35,699 nt of DNA from Lachnospiraceae bacterium (GTDB taxonomy: Bacteria; Bacillota; Clostridia; Lachnospirales; Lachnospiraceae): contig JAFZVZ010000007.1 of NCBI GenBank assembly GCA_017617545.1, forward strand, positions 1 to 35,699, read 5' to 3'. Below the pieces are notes generated by a model. That model was not told the origin of the DNA. It worked only from the letters and a program-made list of their open reading frames with translations, and searched no databases. The position numbers were made by a program, and so were the translations under genes. Shown here in pieces: positions 18,834-25,752 of the stretch (the first letter of the stretch is position 1; each line of letters opens with the position of its first letter).

Positions 18834-19829
18834 TTACTTGCCGATTGCCTGTACTGCGGTGATCGCAACAACGCCTACGATATCCTCGGCGATGCAGCCG
18901 CGGGACAGATCGTTGATCGGAGCGGCGATACCCTGGGTGATCGGGCCGTATGCCTCTGCCTTGGCAAGTCTCTGTACAAGTTTGTAGCCGATGTTTCCTG
19001 CGTCAAGATCAGGGAATACCAATACGTTCGCCTGGCCTGCAACATTGCTGCCCGGAGCCTTCGAAGCACCTACGGAAGGAACCATGGCGGCGTCTGCCTG
19101 AAGCTCGCCGTCCAGAAGGATGTCAGGGCGAAGTTCCTTGGCAATTGCGGTAGCAGCCAGAACCTTGTCAACGTCGGCATGCTTTGCGCTGCCCTTCGTG
19201 GAATGGCTGAGCATGGCAACCTTCGCCTGCTTCTCAACCAAAAGCTCGAAGGACTCTGCGGAGCTGATGGCGATAGCGGCAAGCTTCTCCGGATCGGGGT
19301 TCTGCTCAAGACCGGAGTCTGCAAAGAGGAACGTGCCGTCTGCACCGTACTCGCAGTTCGGAACGATCATCATGAAGAACGCGGACACAAGCTTCGTGCC
19401 GGGCTTCGTCTTAATGATCTGCAGGGACGGACGAAGGGTGTTGGCGGTCGAATGGCAAGCGCCGGAAACAACGCCGTCAGCCGCACCCATCTTTACCATC
19501 ATGCATGCATAGTACATATAGTCGGTCGTGAGAAGCTTCTCTGCCTCCTCGGGGGTCATACCCTTCGCCTGGCGAAGTTCCACAAGCTTGTCGATGTAGC
19601 TCTGAAGCTCCGGAGCGGTATGCGGGTCGATCACCGTAGCGCCTGCTACGTCAAGGCCCTTGCTATTCTCTGCGCACTCTTCGGGCGTTCCGAGAACGAT
19701 GATGTTCGCGATGCCCTCCTTGAGAATGATCTCAACGGCTTCCCATGTTCTTCTGTCCATGGACTCGGGCAGAACGATCGTCTTCTTGTCCTGCTTTGCT
19801 CTTTCTTTGATTCTGTCAATAAATCCCAT
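18834..19829 (-). CDS. pta: Phosphate acetyltransferase
   Basis: This 331-residue single-domain (short, class I) phosphotransacetylase transfers the acetyl group of acetyl-CoA to phosphate, giving acetyl phosphate for acetate kinase. Recognisable segments are KTIVLPESMDRRTWEA at the start, DGVVSGACHSTANTLRPSLQ and MLSHSTKGSAKHADVDK in the middle, and PGSNVAGQANVLVFPDLDAGNIGYK with GPITQGIAAPINDLSRG near the end, which are typical of the PTA_PTB family. AAAGGAG precedes the ATG. It is the first gene of a pta-ackA operon driven by a near-consensus promoter at 19890-19918. Confidence 0.97.
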   Translation of the reverse strand: MGFIDRIKERAKQDKKTIVLPESMDRRTWEAVEIILKEGIANIIVLGTPEECAENSKGLDVAGATVIDPHTAPELQSYIDKLVELRQAKGMTPEEAEKLLTTDYMYYACMMVKMGAADGVVSGACHSTANTLRPSLQIIKTKPGTKLVSAFFMMIVPNCEYGADGTFLFADSGLEQNPDPEKLAAIAISSAESFELLVEKQAKVAMLSHSTKGSAKHADVDKVLAATAIAKELRPDILLDGELQADAAMVPSVGASKAPGSNVAGQANVLVFPDLDAGNIGYKLVQRLAKAEAYGPITQGIAAPINDLSRGCIAEDIVGVVAITAVQAIGK

Positions 19830-19889
19830 CTTGAGGACTCCTTTCTATCTCGTTGCTGCGCTTATGCACAACTATTTTTCCAACTTTAT

Positions 19890-19918
19890 ATTCTAAATCA
19901 AAGCCGTGCAAGTGTCAA
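19890..19918 (-). promoter_or_regulatory. Promoter of pta-ackA
   Basis: Consensus TTGACA (19913-19918) and TAGAAT (19890-19895) are 17 bp apart on the minus strand, about 60 bases before the pta start. This suggests strong constitutive expression. Confidence 0.85.
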
Positions 19919-19930
19919 GAAAATGTCTCA

Positions 19931-20020
19931 CCGGATTTCGAGACCCTGCCGCGCCGGATTTCCGATCATTCCGCGCCGGATTTCGGGATCTTGCCGCGAC
20001 TGATTTACGGATTGCGGTCC
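19931..20020. repeat. Four imperfect 22-24 bp tandem repeats
   Basis: The core CCGGATTTC recurs at 19931, 19954 and 19976, with a degenerate copy (CTGATTTAC) at 20000. Each is followed by a G/C-rich tail ending in a GCCG-like or CCG-like element. They fill the space between the end of the pRiA4b-like gene and the pta promoter. Function unknown. Confidence 0.65.
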
Positions 20021-20024
20021 GGGA

Positions 20025-20891
20025 TTACGGTTTGAGATATCGTATCTTCATCATTCCGGAAACCTTACTTCGCTCCGCCTCGGTCAGTTCCAGGGCACTC
20101 ATGATCTCCTTCTCCGACATCTTTGTGTTTCTCAGCAGCCGTTCGACACACTCGGCAAAAAGGGCATAATACAATGTATCAAATGCGCTCGCTCCCTCTT
20201 GGAAGAGGTCGTCGTCCTGATCGAAAGGATCCGCATCTCGATCCTCAGGAGGCACGATCGTCTTAAACGATTTCCCTGCATAATACTCTTCGTATAGCTC
20301 GGTTCTGGACATCGGCTTCGATTTTCGCTTCGTCAGTTTCATATGCCGAAGCTCCTCGTTCACGCTGTCCAAGTCATACTCATTCCCCTCCTGATCGTCC
20401 ACCCATGCTTTCATTTCTGCATGATTCGGAGCATTGGGATCTTCAAGCGTTCGCAACAGATCATAATACCCCCATATTCCGCCGCAATCCTCATACGGAG
20501 TATTTTCCCTGTATTTGAGCACCTGCGGATACTTCTGATCATAATCGTCGATCGTCTTTTCAATCAAGATCAGATGCTGCCAGTCATCTCCGAAATCATA
20601 CTCATAGGAAAATGAATTCACGCTGTCCAGAAATTCATCGATGATGTACTTTGACGCATCAAGAACGTTATACTCCGCAAAATCAAGAGCATCATCCTCG
20701 TCATAATCATCATACAACCGGATCCCGAGTTTCCCGAACGTATAACTGCTGCAATGATATCCGCACCAACCGATCGCGGTATTGATCACCAATGTCAGCT
20801 GAGAAAAACTGAGCCCTCCGGGAACGATGACTCTTCTCCAGATCGGAGGATGTGAATTCTTAATCGTAATCTTCAGTTGATATGCCTTCAT
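20025..20891 (-). CDS. Plasmid pRiA4b ORF-3-like family protein
   Basis: This 288-residue cytoplasmic protein is of unknown function. The N-terminal half matches the pRiA4b ORF-3 family: YQLKITIKNSHPPIWRRVIV, then FSQLTLVINTAIGW, the aromatic YEYDFGDDWQHLILIEK stretch near residues 115-131, and YEDCGGIWGY. The C-terminal 100 residues are acidic and look variable. The start at 20891 (MKAYQL) has AAGGA upstream; the longer in-frame start gives an N-terminus foreign to the family. These proteins are often near mobile elements, but nothing next to it here is mobile. It appears monocistronic. Confidence 0.88.
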   Translation of the reverse strand: MKAYQLKITIKNSHPPIWRRVIVPGGLSFSQLTLVINTAIGWCGYHCSSYTFGKLGIRLYDDYDEDDALDFAEYNVLDASKYIIDEFLDSVNSFSYEYDFGDDWQHLILIEKTIDDYDQKYPQVLKYRENTPYEDCGGIWGYYDLLRTLEDPNAPNHAEMKAWVDDQEGNEYDLDSVNEELRHMKLTKRKSKPMSRTELYEEYYAGKSFKTIVPPEDRDADPFDQDDDLFQEGASAFDTLYYALFAECVERLLRNTKMSEKEIMSALELTEAERSKVSGMMKIRYLKP

Positions 20892-20943
20892 CCTGTTTTC
20901 CTTTCGTATTTCCCGGATTCCCGTCGTATTATGACAGACAACT

Positions 20944-20980
20944 TGCGCCTCATTTTCTTTCTTTTGGAAAATGAGGCGCA
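20944..20980. repeat. 14-bp perfect inverted repeat between two minus-strand genes
   Basis: 20944-20957 and 20967-20980 are fully complementary, with a 9-nt loop. It lies about 50 bases after the small gene at 21033-21251 and before the pRiA4b-like gene. Neither strand shows a good T-run after it, so it may be a weak terminator or a transcript-end stabiliser. Confidence 0.6.
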
Positions 20981-21032
20981 TTAACTACGTTGTATAACGG
21001 TTTCCTCTTGAAATCGGTTTTCCCAATACCGA

Positions 21033-21251
21033 TCAGAACAGTTTCTTTATGGAGCTGATCGCATCCGCTGCCTTGTCGACACCGATCTTGGCCCTGACGC
21101 CGGAAATAATCTTGTCGATGGCTTCCGCGGGTATCTTGTCCCCTGCCACCTTCTTCACGGTAGCGGTCGGATCCGCCTGAAACGCTTTCGTGAGATCGCC
21201 GTCCTTCGTGATCTTCTCAACGGAATCCTTGATCAAACCTGCAATATCCAT
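21033..21251 (-). CDS. Small conserved-looking helical protein, function unknown
   Basis: This 72-residue protein is predicted by eye to be almost wholly helical and soluble, with no signal peptide or membrane segment. It starts MDIAGLIKDSVEKITKDGDL and has an FQADPTATVKK segment followed by two amphipathic helices ending in SSIKKLF. The codon pattern and the position in the gap between mscL and the next minus-strand gene support a real gene. The ribosome site (GAGTGAG-like) is weak. I do not recognise the family. The 37-base gap to mscL suggests co-transcription. Confidence 0.7.
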   Translation of the reverse strand: MDIAGLIKDSVEKITKDGDLTKAFQADPTATVKKVAGDKIPAEAIDKIISGVRAKIGVDKAADAISSIKKLF

Positions 21252-21288
21252 GGTTTCTCACTCTCTTTCATAGGTCAGTATAAGAAAT

Positions 21289-21774
21289 TTATTCTTCTGC
21301 CTTCTCTTCCTCGGGAAGTTCCGAAGTACAATGCGGGCAACGGGTTGCCTCGATATCGATCTCGGACTTGCAGAACGGGCACTTCTTCGTGGTCGGAGCA
21401 GCCTCTTCCTCTTCCTTCTTGCGAATATCCTTTGCCTTGTTGAACGCCTTGACTACAAGGAACAGGCAGAGTGCGATGATAAGGAACGAAATGATCGCGG
21501 AGATAAATGCACCGTATCCGAAGCAGATGTAGCCTGCCTCCTCTGCCTCGGCAAGAGTTGTGGGCAGGACCTCAGGTTTCGTCGCAGGCTCCTTCAATAC
21601 GAGATACAGATTGGTAAAATCCGCTTTGCCGCCGACAGCCAGGCCGATCAGAGGCATCAGGATGTTTTTCACGAGGGAATTGATGATCGTGCTGAACGCG
21701 CCGCCGATGATAACGGCTACAGCCATATCCAGCATGTTCCCACGCATGATAAATTCTTTGAATTCCTTAAACAT
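21289..21774 (-). CDS. mscL: Large-conductance mechanosensitive channel with C-terminal zinc ribbon
   Basis: This 161-residue membrane channel opens under membrane tension to release solutes on osmotic downshock. The first transmembrane helix has the MscL signature (FIMRGNMLDMAVAVIIGGAF, then IINSLVKNILMPLIGL). A periplasmic/external loop (about 50-85) and a second helix (FISAIISFLIIALCLFLVVKAFN) follow. Beyond the usual charged C-terminal helix is a tail with two CxxC pairs (CPFC and CPHC), a zinc-ribbon signature absent from E. coli MscL. AAAGGAG precedes the ATG. Downstream ilvN-type and upstream small genes share the strand. Confidence 0.95.
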   Translation of the reverse strand: MFKEFKEFIMRGNMLDMAVAVIIGGAFSTIINSLVKNILMPLIGLAVGGKADFTNLYLVLKEPATKPEVLPTTLAEAEEAGYICFGYGAFISAIISFLIIALCLFLVVKAFNKAKDIRKKEEEEAAPTTKKCPFCKSEIDIEATRCPHCTSELPEEEKAEE

Positions 21775-21807
21775 ACTACTTCTCCTTTGTTTTTATTTTC
21801 AAAACTC

Positions 21808-22287
21808 TCATGCCCGCTCGAGGCCGGTCAGACCGGTCCGCACAAGTTCGAGAATCTCGAATTCGTAAAACATCTTGATGAAGGCGTCGATCTTCGCCGT
21901 CTCACCCGTGAGCTGCATCATCAGAGAATCCACGGCGACATCCACAACCTTCGCGCGGAACACGTCCGCGATCGAGATGGCGCTCTGCCGCTTCGCGTCC
22001 GTCTTCGTGCGCACCTTCAGAAGGATCAGCTCACTGCACACCGACTGCTCCGGTTTCAATTCCTTGACCGAAATCACTTCCTGCAGCTTCTCCAGCTGCT
22101 TTCCGATCTGCGAGAGCGTCTGCTCATCCCCGATGGCAACAACCGTCATGCGGCTGATATCCGGTCTCTCGGTCTCACCGACGGTGAGGCTCGCGATGTT
22201 GTATCCGCGACGACCGAACAACCCGGAAATACGTGCCAGCACACCGGCAGTATTGTTGACAAGAATCGACAAAACAATCTTCCGCAT
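21808..22287 (-). CDS. ilvN: Acetolactate synthase small (regulatory) subunit
   Basis: This 159-residue regulatory subunit (also called IlvH) binds the catalytic IlvB/IlvI subunit and gives valine feedback control in branched-chain amino acid synthesis. The N-terminal ACT domain is clear (KIVLSILVNNTAGVLARISG, FGRRGYNIASLTVG, ISRMTVV), followed by the ALS_ss C-terminal domain (ELILLKV, VDVAVDSLMMQLTG). The start at 22287 is preceded by GGGAGGGG and gives the standard N-terminus; the in-frame Met 13 codons upstream does not. No catalytic subunit gene is adjacent, which is unusual since ilvB and ilvN are generally paired. mscL follows after 33 bases. Confidence 0.93.
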   Translation of the reverse strand: MRKIVLSILVNNTAGVLARISGLFGRRGYNIASLTVGETERPDISRMTVVAIGDEQTLSQIGKQLEKLQEVISVKELKPEQSVCSELILLKVRTKTDAKRQSAISIADVFRAKVVDVAVDSLMMQLTGETAKIDAFIKMFYEFEILELVRTGLTGLERA

Positions 22288-22378
22288 AAGCCCCTCCCGA
22301 CACGGATTTCGTGCCTGCCGCGGCACGCATCCGGCTTTCTGTTATTTTACCGCGATAAAGTGGTGTTGTCAACGGTAG

Positions 22379-22468
22379 AAAACAAAGCGGACCGCCCGCA
22401 AAACATTGAGCAAAACAAAGCGGACTGCCCGTGGAATCTTGCGTTTCACGGTACAGTCCGCCTCGTTT
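22379..22468 (-). terminator. Terminator of the DUF6465 gene with a duplicated 3' arm
   Basis: On the minus strand a long hairpin (GGCGGACTG pairing with CAGTCCGC, with an inner CCGTG/CACGG stem) ends in TTTGTTTT near 22412. The 20-nt 3' arm plus T-rich tail (22412-22431) is repeated with one mismatch at 22379-22398, offering a second terminator. Confidence 0.75.
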
Positions 22469-22508
22469 CACCCGACTTCGTCGGTATTCAATTCTTACCT
22501 AATGCAGC

Positions 22509-22952
22509 TTACAGATTTACCTTGCCGGTGATGTCGCCGTTGGCAACATAGTAAGCAGCTCCGTCCTCAGGCTTAACATAGAGCGTGATGGTCTTAAGAG
22601 CAGCGGTGTTGTTAGCAGCGTAATCCTTCTTGGCAGCTTCAAGAACAGCAGCCATCTTGAACTCAGCGCCTGCAAACTGAAGAACAACCTCAGCCTTAGC
22701 GTCCTTCGTCTCAGCCTTCTTAACGGTCTTAGCAACCTTCTTAGCAGCGGTGTCAACAGCCTTCTCAGCCTTCTTGACAACCTTCTTAGCAGCAGCGGCA
22801 ACCTTCTTCTCAGCCGGAGCCTTCTCTGCCTTTACAGCCTTAGCAGCCTTCTCAACAACCTTCTCAGCCTTCTTCTCGGTCTCCTTGGCAACTGCCTCAA
22901 CTGCAGCAACTTCCTTCTTCACTTCAACTACTTCTTTCTTCTTGGTAGCCAT
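22509..22952 (-). CDS. DUF6465-like protein with Lys/Ala-rich histone H1-like N-terminus
   Basis: This is a 147-residue protein. Residues 1-85 are almost entirely Lys, Ala, Val and Glu in AAKKV/EKAAK-type repeats, like the tails of bacterial histone H1-like proteins. Residues 88-147 form a small alpha/beta domain (VVLQFAGAEF, KTITLYVKPEDGAAYYVANGDITGKVNL) that I associate with DUF6465, a family seen mainly in Lachnospiraceae; function unknown. AAGGAGG precedes the ATG. A promoter (23044-23071) and a strong terminator make it a single-gene unit. The basic tail may bind DNA or RNA, but that is inference. No signal peptide. Confidence 0.8.
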   Translation of the reverse strand: MATKKKEVVEVKKEVAAVEAVAKETEKKAEKVVEKAAKAVKAEKAPAEKKVAAAAKKVVKKAEKAVDTAAKKVAKTVKKAETKDAKAEVVLQFAGAEFKMAAVLEAAKKDYAANNTAALKTITLYVKPEDGAAYYVANGDITGKVNL

Positions 22953-23043
22953 GATGAATAATCCTCCTTATTTATGCGGAAGTACATACCTCTCTCAACG
23001 GGTGCGCATAACTCCCGCAAAACCACTATATTGTCACGGCAAC

Positions 23044-23071
23044 ATCATACTACAAAACGCAAAATATGCAA
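23044..23071 (-). promoter_or_regulatory. Probable promoter of the DUF6465 gene
   Basis: TTGCAT (23066-23071) and TATGAT (23044-23049) are 16 bp apart on the minus strand, about 90 bases before the start codon. Confidence 0.5.
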
Positions 23072-23157
23072 TACTTGCCGTATATTTTCTCTGTTTTAGC
23101 AACAAAGGACAAGATTCTGCGGCGTGTTTTGTGACATTTTCCGATACTTTCGCAGGA

Positions 23158-24639
23158 TCAGTTGAACTTCAGCGACCACAACAGATCGATCATGAGGTCC
23201 TCCGCAGCGTTCTCGTCATCCGAAGGGCGCTGGATATCAAGGATCAACAGCGTATCCTGATCATACACATAACCGCAGTACACCGTTTCGATATACTCCT
23301 TGCCGGCATCCTTGTACACCATATCCCAGACGTAATATCCCTCGCGCTCGATCGCGTCACCAAGCTCGGAAAATGTCGTGTCCAAGTATGTTTCCTTCAT
23401 CGCCTTGTACATCTCTTCGCTGTTAGTGATCGACTCGTTACACTTGTACGCGATGATTGAGATCAGACAGTCCTGCGTGCCGTACGGCAGGATTTGTACA
23501 CCCGTATCGGTATCTTCCACTTCCTTGATGCTTCCGGAGACGCACAGAAATTCAACAGGCACGTTTCCTACGCGTTTCGCATAATGATCCAATTTGTAGT
23601 CCACCGGTGACTGATACTGGCGAAGCGACTCTGCGCACGACATCAGGAGCGCATCCAGTTCCCGGTCCGCGTCAGTTATTGTCTCGCACGTCACACCGTA
23701 AAGCATATAGCTCACCACGATCAGCCCGTATTCGTACTCGCAATCGTAGGCGATAAACCGGGTGTACGCCGTCATCTTGTCCGAACCGTCTTCGGGGTAC
23801 AGTTCGATGTCCGCATCCGGACCTACGACCGCGCTTACGCCGTTGATCGTCTTCTTCGTAAAATCACCGTGTCTGTCATAGTAATCCACCGACAGCAGAT
23901 CGATCATCGTATTCTCGCCGTAGATCATCGTCATCAGGTCATCCGTATCATAAATCGCCCCGGTGAACCCGGTGTCAATGTACCACACGTCGAAGTAATA
24001 GTCTTTATTCTTCACCCAAAAGCCGTTCTTTTCATGTTGGATCGTTGCGTCCGGATCGTCCGGCAGCATTACGGAAAATGCCCCGTTCTCGCTCTTCTGT
24101 TCCCGCAACTTGGCGGTCACGGGCTGCGTCGGTCCCACCGTCGGAGTTGCCTCCGGCGTAGGGGTTGCAACACTGACGCCGGAGTTGTATATGATCCACA
24201 CCGCGTCGCCTTCGTAAAGCGGTTCGCCTCCGATCGGGACCTGCTTGATCACGGCACCGGACGGATAATTATCATCGAATTCCGTGGAAGGGTCAAAACG
24301 GATGTTCAACGTGATCGGCATATTGCACAGCGTCTGAAGCGCCTCCGAAAGATCCGTCCCCAGAAGATCCGGCATCGTATACTCCGACGGCGGAACCTCG
24401 CCGGTCGGTGTTGCCTCAGGTGTCGGTGTTGCCTCCGCTGACGGTGTGGGATCTCCTGTCGGCGTCACTTCCCCCGTCGGCGTTGCCTCGGGTATGGTCG
24501 TGACATCCTCCGAGCCGTTGGATCCCGACTTCTTCTCACGTTCCTTCGTATCGCCGTTGCCCTCGCATGCGGTCAGTAACCCGACCGTCAACACAAGCAC
24601 GCACATCACGGCGATCAACCGTAACCATCTCTTTCTCAT
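23158..24639 (-). CDS. Lipoprotein with Thr/Pro-rich linker and PASTA domain
   Basis: This 493-residue exported lipoprotein has a basic N-terminus and a hydrophobic core, with lipobox LLTAC and lipidated Cys25. A low-complexity ATPTG/ATPTPE linker (about 47-84) is followed by one PASTA domain (about 88-154: MPDLLGTDLSEALQTL, then VIKQVPIGGEPLYEGDAVWIIYNSG). PASTA domains bind peptidoglycan or muropeptides in kinases and penicillin-binding proteins. A second ATPTPEATPT linker leads to an unrecognised domain (175-493) ending in LMIDLLWSLKF. The start at 24639 has a GAGGAA site. The signal peptide, linker and C-terminal end resemble the lipoprotein at 27955-29772. The VanZ-like gene ends 80 bases upstream on the same strand. 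Confidence 0.88.
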   Translation of the reverse strand: MRKRWLRLIAVMCVLVLTVGLLTACEGNGDTKEREKKSGSNGSEDVTTIPEATPTGEVTPTGDPTPSAEATPTPEATPTGEVPPSEYTMPDLLGTDLSEALQTLCNMPITLNIRFDPSTEFDDNYPSGAVIKQVPIGGEPLYEGDAVWIIYNSGVSVATPTPEATPTVGPTQPVTAKLREQKSENGAFSVMLPDDPDATIQHEKNGFWVKNKDYYFDVWYIDTGFTGAIYDTDDLMTMIYGENTMIDLLSVDYYDRHGDFTKKTINGVSAVVGPDADIELYPEDGSDKMTAYTRFIAYDCEYEYGLIVVSYMLYGVTCETITDADRELDALLMSCAESLRQYQSPVDYKLDHYAKRVGNVPVEFLCVSGSIKEVEDTDTGVQILPYGTQDCLISIIAYKCNESITNSEEMYKAMKETYLDTTFSELGDAIEREGYYVWDMVYKDAGKEYIETVYCGYVYDQDTLLILDIQRPSDDENAAEDLMIDLLWSLKFN

Positions 24640-24719
24640 TGTTAGTTCCTCACTTTCTTCTCTTCTCACTTACGTGTTACTCTGTCCGTTAACAGGACTC
24701 TTCTCTGTCTTCCTGCACG

Positions 24720-25250
24720 TTACTCTTTGCCTTCCTTAGGAGCCCTTCCCCGCCGTCTCCGGACGACCCGCATCACCAGAAGCGTGATCGCGATCCCGAT
24801 CGCCGCGCCCGCGATATCGATACCTATGTCTCTCCACTCCCCGGATCTTCCGGCCACCGACAGCTGGTGATACTCATCCGAGGCCGCATACGCTGCCGCG
24901 ATCGGCAGTGACAACGCTGCTCTCGCCGCAAGCCGCGGCAGACCCCATGCAGCAAAGGCGAGCATCAGCAAAGCGCCGAGGATCGCGTACTCCGTGGCGT
25001 GCGCTGCCTTTCTCACATAAAAACCGATCGTGCTGCGCAGCTCCGATGTCACCACTTCCCGTGTCACCAGCTTTGCACCGACTGCCGCGTCGACGACAAT
25101 ATCGACGATCGCTTCCGATTTCTTCGACGATTGATCCCCGTCGTCCGCAGACATCAGGAAGATCACAACCATCCAGGCGATCACCGCTGCTGTCGCCGTG
25201 ATCCGCAACAGCCAATGTTTAGCTCCGACCGAACTATGCTCTGTACTCAT
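24720..25250 (-). CDS. VanZ-like family membrane protein
   Basis: This 176-residue integral membrane protein has four predicted transmembrane helices. It carries the VanZ family marks: WMVVIFLMSADDGDQSSKKS after helix 1, RKAAHATEYAILG at helix 2, and SDEYHQLSVAGRSGEWRDIGIDIAGAAIG spanning helices 3-4. VanZ itself gives low-level teicoplanin resistance; most chromosomal homologues have no known role, so resistance should not be inferred. The basic C-terminal tail (RRRRGR) faces the cytoplasm. The ribosome site is weak. It may be co-transcribed with the downstream PASTA lipoprotein, since no terminator lies between them. Confidence 0.9.
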   Translation of the reverse strand: MSTEHSSVGAKHWLLRITATAAVIAWMVVIFLMSADDGDQSSKKSEAIVDIVVDAAVGAKLVTREVVTSELRSTIGFYVRKAAHATEYAILGALLMLAFAAWGLPRLAARAALSLPIAAAYAASDEYHQLSVAGRSGEWRDIGIDIAGAAIGIAITLLVMRVVRRRRGRAPKEGKE

Positions 25251-25350
25251 ACCGGTCTCTCTTTCATTTTCCGTTTTTCATCCTTCTCTCATTACAATCA
25301 ACAATCGTCATTTATCAATAAGCGATTATTGTTGTCCCCATGTAAATGAT

Positions 25351-25379
25351 ATTATACGGAAAATGATGCGCAAAGTAAA
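25351..25379 (-). promoter_or_regulatory. Promoter of the VanZ-like gene
   Basis: TTTACT (25374-25379) and TATAAT (25351-25356) are 17 bp apart on the minus strand, back to back with the plus-strand T-box promoter. A hairpin (25299-25307 with 25323-25334, bulged) lies in the roughly 95-nt leader. Confidence 0.7.
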
Positions 25380-25392
25380 TAAAAAAAACTTC

Positions 25393-25421
25393 TTGACATC
25401 TCCGCGGGAATGGTGTATGTA
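25393..25421 (+). promoter_or_regulatory. Promoter of the T-box/paaK transcript
   Basis: Consensus TTGACA (25393-25398) and TATGTA (25416-25421) are 17 bp apart, placing the transcript start just before stem I of the T-box. Confidence 0.7.
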
Positions 25422-25436
25422 TTTTACAAATGCAAC

Positions 25437-25705
25437 GACCGGGAACCAGTACGAAATCAGTTTTCCCTCACAGCGAGCCGGGTTTGGTGTAAGCCGGCAT
25501 CGAAGACCTTCCGAATTCCTCCCGAGAGCAGCATGTTGAACAGCAGCTTCAGCCGCCAAGTAGGCATCGCCGGATGCGTCCGTTATCGCGATAGGGTATT
25601 GTCATGTACCCGAATGAGGGTATGCAGGATTGCATACTGAATTGAGGTGGTACCACGGGTTTAGCGCTCGTCCTCTACGAAATAGAGGATGGGCTTATTT
25701 TTTTC
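25437..25705 (+). promoter_or_regulatory. T-box riboswitch upstream of paaK, probable Phe (UUC) specifier
   Basis: The leader has the ordered parts of a T-box. There is an AGTA motif (25448-25451) in the specifier loop. The apical stem is GCCGGG-TTTGGTG-TAAGCCGGC. Small stems II/III lie at 25594-25611 and 25620-25637. The T-box GAGGTGGTACCACGGG (25644-25659) is next, then a 12-bp terminator stem (25666-25677 with 25683-25694) and a T-rich tail. Uncharged tRNA binding at the specifier and at the GGTGG bulge would favour the antiterminator and paaK expression. The 3' side of the specifier loop, between GAAGAC and TCCCG, holds UUC at 25509-25511 and 25516-25518. Both read Phe; the usual purine after the specifier is missing, so the assignment is tentative. 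Confidence 0.93.
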
Positions 25706-25752
25706 TCATCCTCAAGGAACAGTTTCATCACTATTCTACCTGGAGGTAACTT

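Noticed and set aside
21331-22551. 406-codon plus-strand frame
   Set aside because: It crosses mscL, ilvN and a terminator in antisense.
24720-25250. VanZ-like gene as a glycopeptide resistance determinant
   Set aside because: No vanH, vanA, vanX or two-component genes are nearby; chromosomal VanZ-like proteins are common and mostly of unknown role.
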